DNA from: Deltaproteobacteria bacterium UBA6601
GTDB lineage: Bacteria > Myxococcota_A > UBA796 > UBA9615
NCBI GenBank assembly: GCA_002433485.1
Contig: DJIF01000127.1
Location: 33,920-97,919, forward strand
Length of the DNA: 64,000 nucleotides
Reading direction: 5' to 3'
Shown: positions 26,900-34,856 of the stretch, in pieces
Layout: each line of letters begins with the position of its first letter
Numbering within the stretch: position 1 is the first letter of the stretch
The notes under the pieces: generated by a model
Databases searched by the model: none
What the model was told of the DNA's origin: nothing
The model's input: the letters and a program-made list of their open reading frames with translations, nothing else
Translations under genes and position numbers: made by a program

Positions 26900-27438
26900 G
26901 GCCTCTTGTCTTGTGCTTGATGGGTCTGTTTTGCCTGCTGGTGCCCCTGGGCTGCGGTGGTGGTGGTGGAAGCAGCGTAGGCGTGGGCAGCGAGGGCCGA
27001 CCTTCGGCCGAAGAAGCCCAGGCCAGCCGCCGGGTTCGTGAAGAGGCGACGGTGGAGGAGGAGACCGAGGTCTCAAGGTACTCCTACAATGCAGTGGGTA
27101 AGCGAGATCCCTTCCGTTCATTCATTTCCAAGACGGTCGTCGTGGACAGTGGCGAGGAGGCGATTGGCCCGCTGCAGGTTCATGAGATTGACCAGTATAA
27201 GTTGCGCGGGATTGTCTGGAACATCGGTGCGCCCCGGGCACTGGTGGAAGATCCTGACGGCATCGGTCATGTCGTAGACATCGGGACCCTGATTGGCAAG
27301 AACTGGGGCAAGGTCACCCAGATCAAGCCGGAAGAGATCGTGATTACAGAGGAATATCGTGATCCCATCGAGAATGAGCTGATCATCAACGAGATTACTA
27401 TGCGGCTGCCGGATCCTGGCGATGAGGACAAGGACTAG
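26896..27438 (+). CDS. pilP: Type IV pilus lipoprotein PilP
   Basis: 180-residue lipoprotein. Lipobox LVPLGC with Cys20, then a Gly/Ser/Glu-rich flexible linker (about 22-60). The short SYNAVGKRDPFRSFI motif precedes a compact beta-sandwich (HEIDQYKLRGIVWNI, PRALVEDPDGIGHVVDIGTLIG, WGKVTQIKPEEIVITEEY), the domain that binds the N0/N1 region of PilQ. PilP links the inner-membrane PilNO pair to the outer-membrane secretin. 46 bases separate it from pilQ, which has its own ribosome-binding site. Confidence 0.96.
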   Translation: MRPLVLCLMGLFCLLVPLGCGGGGGSSVGVGSEGRPSAEEAQASRRVREEATVEEETEVSRYSYNAVGKRDPFRSFISKTVVVDSGEEAIGPLQVHEIDQYKLRGIVWNIGAPRALVEDPDGIGHVVDIGTLIGKNWGKVTQIKPEEIVITEEYRDPIENELIINEITMRLPDPGDEDKD

Positions 27439-27484
27439 CTGATGCTTCCTAAACCTGTTTGGGTGGCATGAGGGAGAACAGAAC

Positions 27485-30142
27485 ATGAGGTGCTCACTGC
27501 GCTCGCAGATCCATGGTTGGCTGGGTACAGCTCTGGCGCTGGTCCTGCTCTTGGGGCTGCCGACACTTGTTGCTGCTGAGGAGCCGGCACCCACCGGGAA
27601 GCTGCTCTCGCTGGATGTAAAGGAGAGTGGTTCGGAGGTGAGCCTTCAGTTCAAGGCATCCGCGCGTCCCAACTGTGGCGATTTCACCATCACTGAGCCA
27701 CCGACTCTGGTAATCAGCTGCGTCGATATGGAGATGGGTGAGCTGGAATCGCTGCTCAAGGTCGGCAATGGCGTTATCGAGCGCATCGAGATCAGCGAGA
27801 GTAGCGACACCATGGGTGTTAACACCGAGTTTCAGGTCTTTATGGCCTCGATTCTCGAGTACGACCGGGTGGTCAGCGGTAATGACCTGGTGGTGACGTT
27901 GCGGCCCACTGGGGCCGACGGTGATGAGCCTGGAACCGATGTGATCGCCGACGCCATTGAGGGAAGCGTAGACGATGCTGAGGAGCCCCCCAGTGATGAG
28001 GAGATCTTCGGACCAGCAGAGTCCGCGTCTAGCGAAGGCCAAGAGCAAGCTAAGGCCGAGGTAGAAGAGGTAGACGTCCTCGGTGATGCACTTGATGCGG
28101 ATGCCCCGGTGGTGACCATTGACGGTAGTGCAGAGAGCGCCGCGGCTGAAGATGATGATCCCATGGACCTCGACGCGCTGCTCGCAGCGAAGATGGGCGG
28201 CGGGGATGAGGCTGACGTCAACCTCAAGCTCAACACCACCCGAACTGGAGAACTCTCGTCGGTGGCAGGTGACCATCGCTATGGCCAGGTTGGCACTCAG
28301 ATTCGCGGGGTCGACTTCCAGAATAAGCTTGATGAGGGTACCTCGCGCTTGGTCATTACCGGCAGCAGTGATCTCAACTACAGTGCGAGCTTCCCCAGCG
28401 AGCGGCGGGTGGTCATTGCCCTGCGGGATTCGACCCTGGGTTCAGGACTTGAGCGGCGCATCGACACCAGTCGTTTTGCTTCGGCCGTTGACGGAGTCTC
28501 TGCATTCCGCTCCCGGAAGAACGACGGCGAGGTGAAGGTTGTGGTCGACCTGCGTCAGCCGGTTACCCCGTCGTTATCCGAGAATGGCAATGCGCTGATT
28601 ATTGATTTCCCCATCCCACCGGCGGTGGCTGGCGCTGCGTATGAGGCCCCTGAGCGGGTCGAGAGCTTTGATGATCTGCCTGAAGAGGACGGTATTGTCG
28701 AGGATGAGCCCATTGAGAGCGCGACTTCACGGGAGCGTCTGATTGGCGAGGGAGGTCGTTCTTTTGATCCCTCAAAGAGGGCCAAGGCGCGTCAGGCGAG
28801 CCTGTTTGGTACGGACGGCGTCTTCCTGGGACAGATTGATCCCAGTCACCAGTGGCGTGGCTTCCCTATCAACCTCAATTTGGTCAACGCCAACATCCAC
28901 AACCTTTTCCGCTTGTTGAGCGCAGTAAGCAAGCTCAACATCGTCACTTCTGACGATGTTGAGGGTACGGTAACGGTGCAACTCCATGAGGTGCCTTGGG
29001 ACCAGGCTCTGGCGGCGATTCTGCAGGCTAAGGGACTGGGGGCGGCGCAGTACGGAAGCATCGTGCGGGTTGCGCCCATCGAGATGATTCGGCGTGAGCG
29101 CGAAGACGCGGCTGCAGCTCAGCAGGCTGAGCAGGATGGGATGCCGCTGCGGGTCTTGACCTTGCCGCTCAACTACGCCAGTTCCAAGGATGTGATGGAC
29201 CAGCTGGAGAACATGATCAGCAAGCGGGGCTCGGTCACTTACGATGAGCGCACGAATAGCCTGATCATTCGCGATATTGACACGCAGCTCTCGCAGATCC
29301 GCCAGCTGGTGAAAGCCCTCGATACTCGGACCCCCCAGGTTCATATTGAAGCGCGCATCGTCGAAGCCAACCAGAGCTTTTCGCGTGCCCTCGGCATTCA
29401 GTGGGGTGGCAACCTCAACTTCAGTCCGGACACTGGAGCTCCGACCGGCTTGTTCTTTCCAAACAGTGTGCGGGTGTCCGGTGGTCAGACTGCCTCAGTT
29501 TCTTCCGGTGGTGGTCAGGCGACTATCGGTGGTGCACCGACTACCTTTACCGACGGGCCTAACTATGTGGTTGACCTTCCGGTTGGTGCTTCTGGCGGTT
29601 CTCTTGGGCTGAGCCTCGGCTCGATTACCAACATGTTTGATCTGGATGCTCGCCTGACTGCAGGAGAGAGTACTGGTAACGGCAAGGTAATTTCGGCGCC
29701 TTCTATCACCACCGTTACCAACAAAGCGGCAACCATGCGGGACGGCGCGCAGATTCCTTACGAGACGGCTTCTCTGCGGGGCACCAACGTGCAGTTCATT
29801 GAAGCCGTGTTGTTGCTGCAGGTGACACCGCAGATCACCGCTGATGGAACCATCTTTCTGGATGTGACCTTGCAGAAGAATCGTCCGGAGTTTGGTGCGA
29901 CGGTACGTGGTCTGCCGACCATTCAGATCAAGGAGGCCAAGACCACAGTGATGGTTGCTGACGGTGACACTACTGTAATCGGTGGGGTGTACAGCTATGA
30001 GGAGGCTCTGTCGAAGACCTTCGTGCCTGGCTTGGGCCGCATTCCGATCCTTGGCTGGTTATTTAAGACCACTTCTAAGCGCCGCGAGCGCCGTGAGTTG
30101 CTGGTCTTTATCACGCCCTCGATCATCAAGACGGTGCAGTAG
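27485..30142 (+). CDS. pilQ: Type IV pilus secretin PilQ
   Basis: 885-residue outer-membrane secretin. Signal peptide (about 1-35), first AMIN domain (about 40-140, peptidoglycan binding), a long acidic linker (about 145-250, many Asp/Glu/Ala), a second AMIN domain (about 265-380), then STN/N0 (FPINLNLVNANIHNLFRLLS), N1 (VLTLPLNYASSKDVMDQL), and the secretin channel domain (about 620-880) ending PGLGRIPILGWLFKTT and LLVFITPSII. It forms the pore through which the pilus emerges. Start ATG 27485 has GGGAG upstream. The acidic linker between the AMIN domains is longer than in Pseudomonas. Same reading frame as aroKB, separated by one TAG. Confidence 0.97.
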   Translation: MRCSLRSQIHGWLGTALALVLLLGLPTLVAAEEPAPTGKLLSLDVKESGSEVSLQFKASARPNCGDFTITEPPTLVISCVDMEMGELESLLKVGNGVIERIEISESSDTMGVNTEFQVFMASILEYDRVVSGNDLVVTLRPTGADGDEPGTDVIADAIEGSVDDAEEPPSDEEIFGPAESASSEGQEQAKAEVEEVDVLGDALDADAPVVTIDGSAESAAAEDDDPMDLDALLAAKMGGGDEADVNLKLNTTRTGELSSVAGDHRYGQVGTQIRGVDFQNKLDEGTSRLVITGSSDLNYSASFPSERRVVIALRDSTLGSGLERRIDTSRFASAVDGVSAFRSRKNDGEVKVVVDLRQPVTPSLSENGNALIIDFPIPPAVAGAAYEAPERVESFDDLPEEDGIVEDEPIESATSRERLIGEGGRSFDPSKRAKARQASLFGTDGVFLGQIDPSHQWRGFPINLNLVNANIHNLFRLLSAVSKLNIVTSDDVEGTVTVQLHEVPWDQALAAILQAKGLGAAQYGSIVRVAPIEMIRREREDAAAAQQAEQDGMPLRVLTLPLNYASSKDVMDQLENMISKRGSVTYDERTNSLIIRDIDTQLSQIRQLVKALDTRTPQVHIEARIVEANQSFSRALGIQWGGNLNFSPDTGAPTGLFFPNSVRVSGGQTASVSSGGGQATIGGAPTTFTDGPNYVVDLPVGASGGSLGLSLGSITNMFDLDARLTAGESTGNGKVISAPSITTVTNKAATMRDGAQIPYETASLRGTNVQFIEAVLLLQVTPQITADGTIFLDVTLQKNRPEFGATVRGLPTIQIKEAKTTVMVADGDTTVIGGVYSYEEALSKTFVPGLGRIPILGWLFKTTSKRRERRELLVFITPSIIKTVQ

Positions 30143-30217
30143 CTGAGCGCCAGCCGCCAGTCGCCTCAGCAAGGGGCGCCCCAAGCTCTCTCGGAACAGC
30201 CCAGCGATTACGCGGGT

Positions 30218-31852
30218 GTGCTTGCTTTGTCCGGCTTTATGGGGGCGGGCAAGAGCACCATCGGGACGCGTCTGGCGCGTCTGCTTGGCGCTGGCTTTGT
30301 GGACTTGGATGCTGAGATTGAATGGGCCTTTGCCCTGCCTGTTGATGAGATCTTCAGAGTCTATGGTGAGCCGGCATTTCGGGAGATGGAGTCGCGGCTG
30401 TTGAAGCAGGCTCTGAGCGTCCAAGGACGGGTCCTCGCTCTCGGAGGTGGGGCTGTACTGGAGCTTGAGAATCGGGAGCTGCTGCGGGCTTCAGCTACTT
30501 GGGTAAATCTCGACGTGGATCTGTCGACAGCTTGCATGCGCCTGCTTGATGCTGGCAAAGCCCGACCGCTGCTCGGTAGTGATGCAGAGCTGCGCGCCCT
30601 GTACCTGGAGCGGGCTCCCATCTATGCGCAAGCACCCCACCGGGTGGTGGCTGAAGGTGACCCCGGCGATGTTGCCGCTCGAATCGAGTCGCTCATCGCA
30701 ACTCTTGAGGGCCGTACCCCTGCTGTTCCGGCTTCTTTCATTCCCAGCTGCCGAGAGCGAGTTGAGTTACCTGGGCGGGGTTATGACGTAGTGATCGGAT
30801 CCAACAACCTCGATGAGCTTGCTGCTGAGCTGGCTCGGCTGGGCTCGGGGCCGATTGCCCTGTTGTCTGATTGGAATGTGGCTCCGTTGCACGCAGATAA
30901 GCTGCTGAGGGCCGTGGCGGCGACGGGCAGGGAGCTGCTTCAGGTGACCTTGCCGGCAGGAGAGGAGCGCAAGGGGATTGGCCCGGTTCTCGAAGCGACC
31001 GATCAATTGCTTGAGGCCGGTTGGCGAAGGGATGGCGTGGTGCTTGCTTTGGGCGGGGGCGTGCTCGGTGATATGGCCGGCCTGGTTGCGGCGCTCTGCC
31101 TTAGAGGCCTTCCCTTTGTGCAGGTGCCGACCACGGTTCTTGCCATGGTCGACAGCTGTGTGGGTGGCAAGGTTGGGGTTAACCACCGGAGCGGTAAGAA
31201 CCTCCTCGGGGCTTTCCACCAGCCGGCTCTGGTCTGGGCAGATTTGAGCCTGCTCGATACCTTGCCCGACCGTTACTGGCGGGCCGGACTGGCCGAGGTG
31301 GTAAAGACCGCTCTGATTGGGGATGAAGTGCTGTTGGAGCTGCTGGAAACCAAGCCAATCGCCTTGCTCGAGCGGGACCCGGTAGTGATGGCTGAGGTGG
31401 TCAGGCGCTGTACCGCCTTCAAGGCCCAGGTGGTGGTCGCCGATGAGCGTGAATCAGGGGCTCGCCGGATACTCAATTTTGGGCACACGGTTGCTCACGG
31501 TCTTGAAACAGCGCTGGGTTTTGGCCATTTGCTTCACGGAGAAGCGGTGGCGGTGGGCATGGTCGCTGCGCTTGAGATCGGTCATGTTTTGGGCTGGACA
31601 GAGCGACCTCTGATCGATCGACTGCGATCGATTTTACGCTCACTGGGTCTACCTGTTTCTGCTCCTGAACCGCCACCTGGGCTGCTGTCTCGGAGCATGG
31701 AAAGGGACAAGAAGCTGGTCGAATCTGGCATCACCTGGGTATTATTAAAAGACGTGTGCCAGCCGCAGCAGCATGTCCTGCCGTTGTCTGGGTTGGAGGA
31801 CCTCCTCTCGCAACTTCGCGAGCGAGGGGTGCTGCTTGCACGAGGAGAGTGA
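30218..31852 (+). CDS. aroKB: Bifunctional shikimate kinase / 3-dehydroquinate synthase
   Basis: 544-residue fusion. Residues 1-170 are shikimate kinase: Walker A GFMGAGKS (6-13), FVDLDAEIEW (shikimate-binding Asp), LALGGGAVLE and the lid with RPLLG. Residues 190-540 are 3-dehydroquinate synthase: GGGVLGDMAGLVAAL (NAD site), VPTTVLAMVDSCVGGKVGVN, and the metal-binding His motifs FGHTVAHGLE and HLLHGEAVAVGM. Together it performs steps 2 and 5 of the shikimate pathway. Start GTG 30218 is the only start after the pilQ stop apart from a CTG. Separate aroK-aroB genes follow pilMNOPQ in gammaproteobacteria; here they are joined, as reported for Thermotoga. Confidence 0.96.
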   Translation: MLALSGFMGAGKSTIGTRLARLLGAGFVDLDAEIEWAFALPVDEIFRVYGEPAFREMESRLLKQALSVQGRVLALGGGAVLELENRELLRASATWVNLDVDLSTACMRLLDAGKARPLLGSDAELRALYLERAPIYAQAPHRVVAEGDPGDVAARIESLIATLEGRTPAVPASFIPSCRERVELPGRGYDVVIGSNNLDELAAELARLGSGPIALLSDWNVAPLHADKLLRAVAATGRELLQVTLPAGEERKGIGPVLEATDQLLEAGWRRDGVVLALGGGVLGDMAGLVAALCLRGLPFVQVPTTVLAMVDSCVGGKVGVNHRSGKNLLGAFHQPALVWADLSLLDTLPDRYWRAGLAEVVKTALIGDEVLLELLETKPIALLERDPVVMAEVVRRCTAFKAQVVVADERESGARRILNFGHTVAHGLETALGFGHLLHGEAVAVGMVAALEIGHVLGWTERPLIDRLRSILRSLGLPVSAPEPPPGLLSRSMERDKKLVESGITWVLLKDVCQPQQHVLPLSGLEDLLSQLRERGVLLARGE

Positions 31853-31853
31853 C

Positions 31854-32429
31854 ATGGCTCGGTTGTTTGTATTGTTGGTTACAGCATCGTTGACGGGGAT
31901 GCTGGTTGGATGTGATGCGGGCCCCTGGGATGCGCCGCCATATGCCGCTATCGACGAGGTTGAGGACATTCAGGTGGCCTGGCAGGCTTGTCGTCTTGAT
32001 CCCTTGACCGGTGGCCCTCAGACCCCTGGTTGCGAGAACGACCCTCCAATCATCATGCCGCTGAATGTGATGGTTCGGGATGCTCGCTACAACACGCCGC
32101 TGAATAACGTGAAGATCTGGTACGCCTCGGGTCACTCGAAGATCTACCTGCTGCCCCAGGAGGTGGTAGAGGTGGTCGGTGTCCCTGACACTGAGCGCTG
32201 GGATTACGTGACGGAGCGCGGTGACACTTTCGCTGAGTTTTCCAACGCGTTTGATGGGGACTATCGACCGACCTTCTATCAGGGTTGGACGGATGACAGC
32301 GGGCTGTCGAGCGTCTGGTTGTTTATTGAGGAGATGCCGATGGATGACACCGGACAGGCCCGTGAGTCGGGGATCCTGATCTCCATTGGTGTAGATACCC
32401 TCACCGTGAAGCTCGGAGTGGCGGCCTAG
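31854..32429 (+). CDS. Small hypothetical lipoprotein
   Basis: 191-residue predicted lipoprotein. ATG 31854 follows the aroKB stop by one base and has GAGGAG upstream (CGAGGAGAGTGAC). Lipobox LVGC with Cys20. The mature part begins with an acidic segment and has two Cys (QACRLDP, PGCENDP). It is mostly beta-like, with an Ig-like flavour (PLNVMVRDARYNTPLNNVKIWY, DGYR-type turns) and ends in a hydrophobic strand (ILISIGVDTLTVKLGVAA). I do not recognise the family. Its place inside the pil-aro-acc run suggests co-transcription; a pilus role is only a guess. Confidence 0.78.
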   Translation: MARLFVLLVTASLTGMLVGCDAGPWDAPPYAAIDEVEDIQVAWQACRLDPLTGGPQTPGCENDPPIIMPLNVMVRDARYNTPLNNVKIWYASGHSKIYLLPQEVVEVVGVPDTERWDYVTERGDTFAEFSNAFDGDYRPTFYQGWTDDSGLSSVWLFIEEMPMDDTGQARESGILISIGVDTLTVKLGVAA

Positions 32430-32485
32430 GGCGCGGCAGATCGCACCGCCGGTCAGTCTCCTTACCGCGCAGCGGAGTGCCTTTC

Positions 32486-32944
32486 TTGTCTACAAAGTTT
32501 CAGGTGTGGGTTCTGCATGGGCCGAACCTGAACCTGTTGGGGCGCCGTGAACCGGAAGTCTACGGCTCTTATCAGCTGGAAGATATCGATCAAGCTCTTG
32601 AGCGCCGGGCTGCTGAGAAGGGGCTTCAGTTGCGGTGCCTGCAGTCCAATCACGAAGGGGTGCTCATCGATGCACTGCACGAGGCTGCAGCAGTTGGGGT
32701 CGACGCCGTTGTTCTTAATGCAGGAGGCTTGACCCACACTTCGGTCAGTCTCCGCGACGCCGTTGTCGCTGCTGGCTTGCCTGTGATAGAAGTCCATCTG
32801 TCCAACGTGTCGGCGCGCGAGTCGTTTCGTCATGTGTCGCTCATCGCACCGGTTGCCGCCGGTCAGGTGACGGGCTTTGGGATGGATTCGTATCTCTTGG
32901 CTCTGGACGGAGCGATAGCGATTCTTCGAGCCCGCTCTGATTAA
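32486..32944 (+). CDS. aroQ: Type II 3-dehydroquinate dehydratase
   Basis: About 152 residues, dodecameric type II dehydroquinase (step 3 of the shikimate pathway). HGPNLNLLGRREPEVYG contains the catalytic Arg and Tyr lid region, SNHEGVLIDALHEA the conserved helix, and THTSVSLRDAV the substrate-binding strand. The usual NPGAYTHTS reads NAGGLTHTS here, a change in the substrate loop. EVHLSN followed by ARESFRHVS completes the site. I prefer TTG 32486, which has GGAG eight bases upstream, over GTG 32477. It lies next to accB-accC, a common arrangement in proteobacteria. Confidence 0.94.
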   Translation: MSTKFQVWVLHGPNLNLLGRREPEVYGSYQLEDIDQALERRAAEKGLQLRCLQSNHEGVLIDALHEAAAVGVDAVVLNAGGLTHTSVSLRDAVVAAGLPVIEVHLSNVSARESFRHVSLIAPVAAGQVTGFGMDSYLLALDGAIAILRARSD

Positions 32945-32978
32945 TAGATCGGGACTCGTTCAGGCGGAGTATCTGCAC

Positions 32979-33428
32979 ATGAAGATGGACGAGATCAAGG
33001 CAGTCCTCAAGTTGCTCGAGGACAACGACATTCGAGAATTTGAGTATGAGGATGAAGACCTGCGGCTTGGGATTAAGCGGGGCGCTGAGACCGCTCCGGT
33101 GATTGCAGCAGCAGCTGCGGCTCCCGTGGCAGCCGCGGCGATTTCCGCGTCCGGGCCGGCTGCTGGAACTGCCTCTCCTGCCCAGGAGAGCGGTCATCTG
33201 GTGAAGTCTCCTTTTGTCGGCACCTTCTACCGCTCTCCATCGCCGGAATCTCCGCCCTTCACAGAGGTGGGTCAGAAGGTCACTGTGGGGCAGACTCTTT
33301 GCATCGTTGAGGCCATGAAGCTCATGAATGAGATCGAGGCCGACATTAGCGGCACGGTAAAGAAGATCCTGGCCGACAACTCGCAGGCTGTCGAGTACGA
33401 CCAGGCTTTGTTCGTTATCGAGCCCTGA
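32979..33428 (+). CDS. accB: Biotin carboxyl carrier protein of acetyl-CoA carboxylase
   Basis: 149 residues. N-terminal dimerisation helix (IKAVLKLLEDNDIREFEYE), an Ala/Pro-rich hinge (about 38-68), and a biotinyl domain (70-149) with the biotinylation site EAMKLMNEI and the Thumb-like insertion (SPFVGTFYRSPSPESPPF) typical of AccB. It carries carboxybiotin between AccC and the carboxyltransferase in the first step of fatty-acid synthesis. ATG 32979 has GGAG upstream. Followed after 18 bases by accC. Confidence 0.97.
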   Translation: MKMDEIKAVLKLLEDNDIREFEYEDEDLRLGIKRGAETAPVIAAAAAAPVAAAAISASGPAAGTASPAQESGHLVKSPFVGTFYRSPSPESPPFTEVGQKVTVGQTLCIVEAMKLMNEIEADISGTVKKILADNSQAVEYDQALFVIEP

Positions 33429-33446
33429 TTTCGCTGGGGGCGCCCC

Positions 33447-34790
33447 GTGTTCAAGAAGGTTCTTATTGCCAATCGTGGCGAAATCGCCTTGCGGGTCATT
33501 CGTGCCTGCAAGGAGTTGGGCATCGAGACGGTATCTGTTCACTCGACCGCAGATGCTAACTCTCTCCATGTCCGCTTCGCTGATCATTCCATCTGTATCG
33601 GTCCGCCCCAAGCGACAGCTTCCTATCTGCATCTGCCAGCGGTGATGTCTGCCATCGAGCTGAGTGGTGCTGATGCGGTCCATCCCGGCTACGGATTCCT
33701 GGCCGAAAACGCCGAATTTGCAAGGGATTGCGCCAGACTTGGGGTCACCTTCATTGGCCCCAGTCCGGAGCAGATCGAGCAGATGGGTGATAAGGCCACC
33801 GCCAAGGCGACGGTCAAGGCTGCCGGGATTCCCCTGGTGCCAGGCTCCGACGGACTCCTCAGTAGTGTTGAAGAGGCTGCTCTGGTGGCGGAGCAGATCG
33901 GCTATCCGGTGTTGCTCAAGGCGACCGCGGGCGGTGGCGGTAAGGGCATGCGTATTGCTAACGATGCCGAGGCGCTTGCTTCTGCCTTCACCGTGGCGCA
34001 AAGCGAGGCACTGGCCTGTTTTGGTAACGGTGATCTCTACATGGAGAAGATGGTCGTGCAGCCCCGTCACATTGAGGTGCAGGTGATGGGCGATCAGTTT
34101 GGCAATGTCGTCCACTTTGGCGAGCGTGAATGCTCGCTGCAGCGTCGCCATCAGAAGGTTCTCGAAGAGGCCCCTTCACCCCTGGTGGATGAGGAGATGC
34201 GGACCTCGATCGGTCAGGCGGCGGTAGATGCAGCTAAGGCCATCGGTTACAGCTCAGCGGGAACGGTGGAGTTCCTCGCCGATCCGGATCGAAATTTTTA
34301 CTTTATTGAGATGAACACTCGGATCCAGGTGGAGCATCCCATCACTGAGATGATTACTGGAGTGGATCTGGTGAAGACCATGATTCGCTCCGCTGCCGGA
34401 GAGCCGCTGCCCTTCAAGCAGGAGGATATTGAACTCAAGGGTCATGCCATTGAGTGCCGCATCAATGCCGAAGATCCAGCCACCTTTGCGCCTTCTCCGG
34501 GGAACATAACCGGCTATCACGAGCCCGGCGGCTATGGCGTGCGAGTGGACTCCTGGGTTCATGACCGGGCTAAGATCTTGCCTTTCTATGACTCCTTGCT
34601 GGCCAAGCTGGTGACCTGGGGGGAGAACCGTGAAGAGGCGATCCGGCGCATGCGCTGGGCGCTCGATGAGTACGTTATTGAAGGGGTCAAGACGACAGTT
34701 CCCTTCCATCAGGGTGTGCTCAAGGATGAAGAATTCCTTTCTGGGACCTTCGATACCGGCTTTATTGCCCGCTACCTAGAGAGGCAGTGA
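33447..34790 (+). CDS. accC: Biotin carboxylase subunit of acetyl-CoA carboxylase
   Basis: 447-residue ATP-grasp enzyme that carboxylates the biotin on AccB using ATP and bicarbonate. Start GTG 33447 (FKKVLIANRGEIALRVIRA). Diagnostic segments: HPGYGFLAENAEFA, ATAGGGGKGMRIA (ATP Gly loop), EMNTRIQVEHPITEMITG (catalytic Glu/Arg) and ECRINAEDP. Length and order are normal for AccC. It ends the long pil-aro-acc run; the next gene begins 67 bases on and may or may not share the transcript. The accA/accD carboxyltransferase genes are not in the window. Confidence 0.98.
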   Translation: MFKKVLIANRGEIALRVIRACKELGIETVSVHSTADANSLHVRFADHSICIGPPQATASYLHLPAVMSAIELSGADAVHPGYGFLAENAEFARDCARLGVTFIGPSPEQIEQMGDKATAKATVKAAGIPLVPGSDGLLSSVEEAALVAEQIGYPVLLKATAGGGGKGMRIANDAEALASAFTVAQSEALACFGNGDLYMEKMVVQPRHIEVQVMGDQFGNVVHFGERECSLQRRHQKVLEEAPSPLVDEEMRTSIGQAAVDAAKAIGYSSAGTVEFLADPDRNFYFIEMNTRIQVEHPITEMITGVDLVKTMIRSAAGEPLPFKQEDIELKGHAIECRINAEDPATFAPSPGNITGYHEPGGYGVRVDSWVHDRAKILPFYDSLLAKLVTWGENREEAIRRMRWALDEYVIEGVKTTVPFHQGVLKDEEFLSGTFDTGFIARYLERQ

Positions 34791-34856
34791 AAGACATCTC
34801 GGCTCTCAGCCATTAGACTTGGCGATCGGCGCCTTCTTTGATGGGGCGTACTCACG

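Noticed and set aside
32841..34151. 436-codon open frame on the minus strand
   Set aside because: Antisense shadow of aroQ, accB and accC, all of which have firm family motifs.
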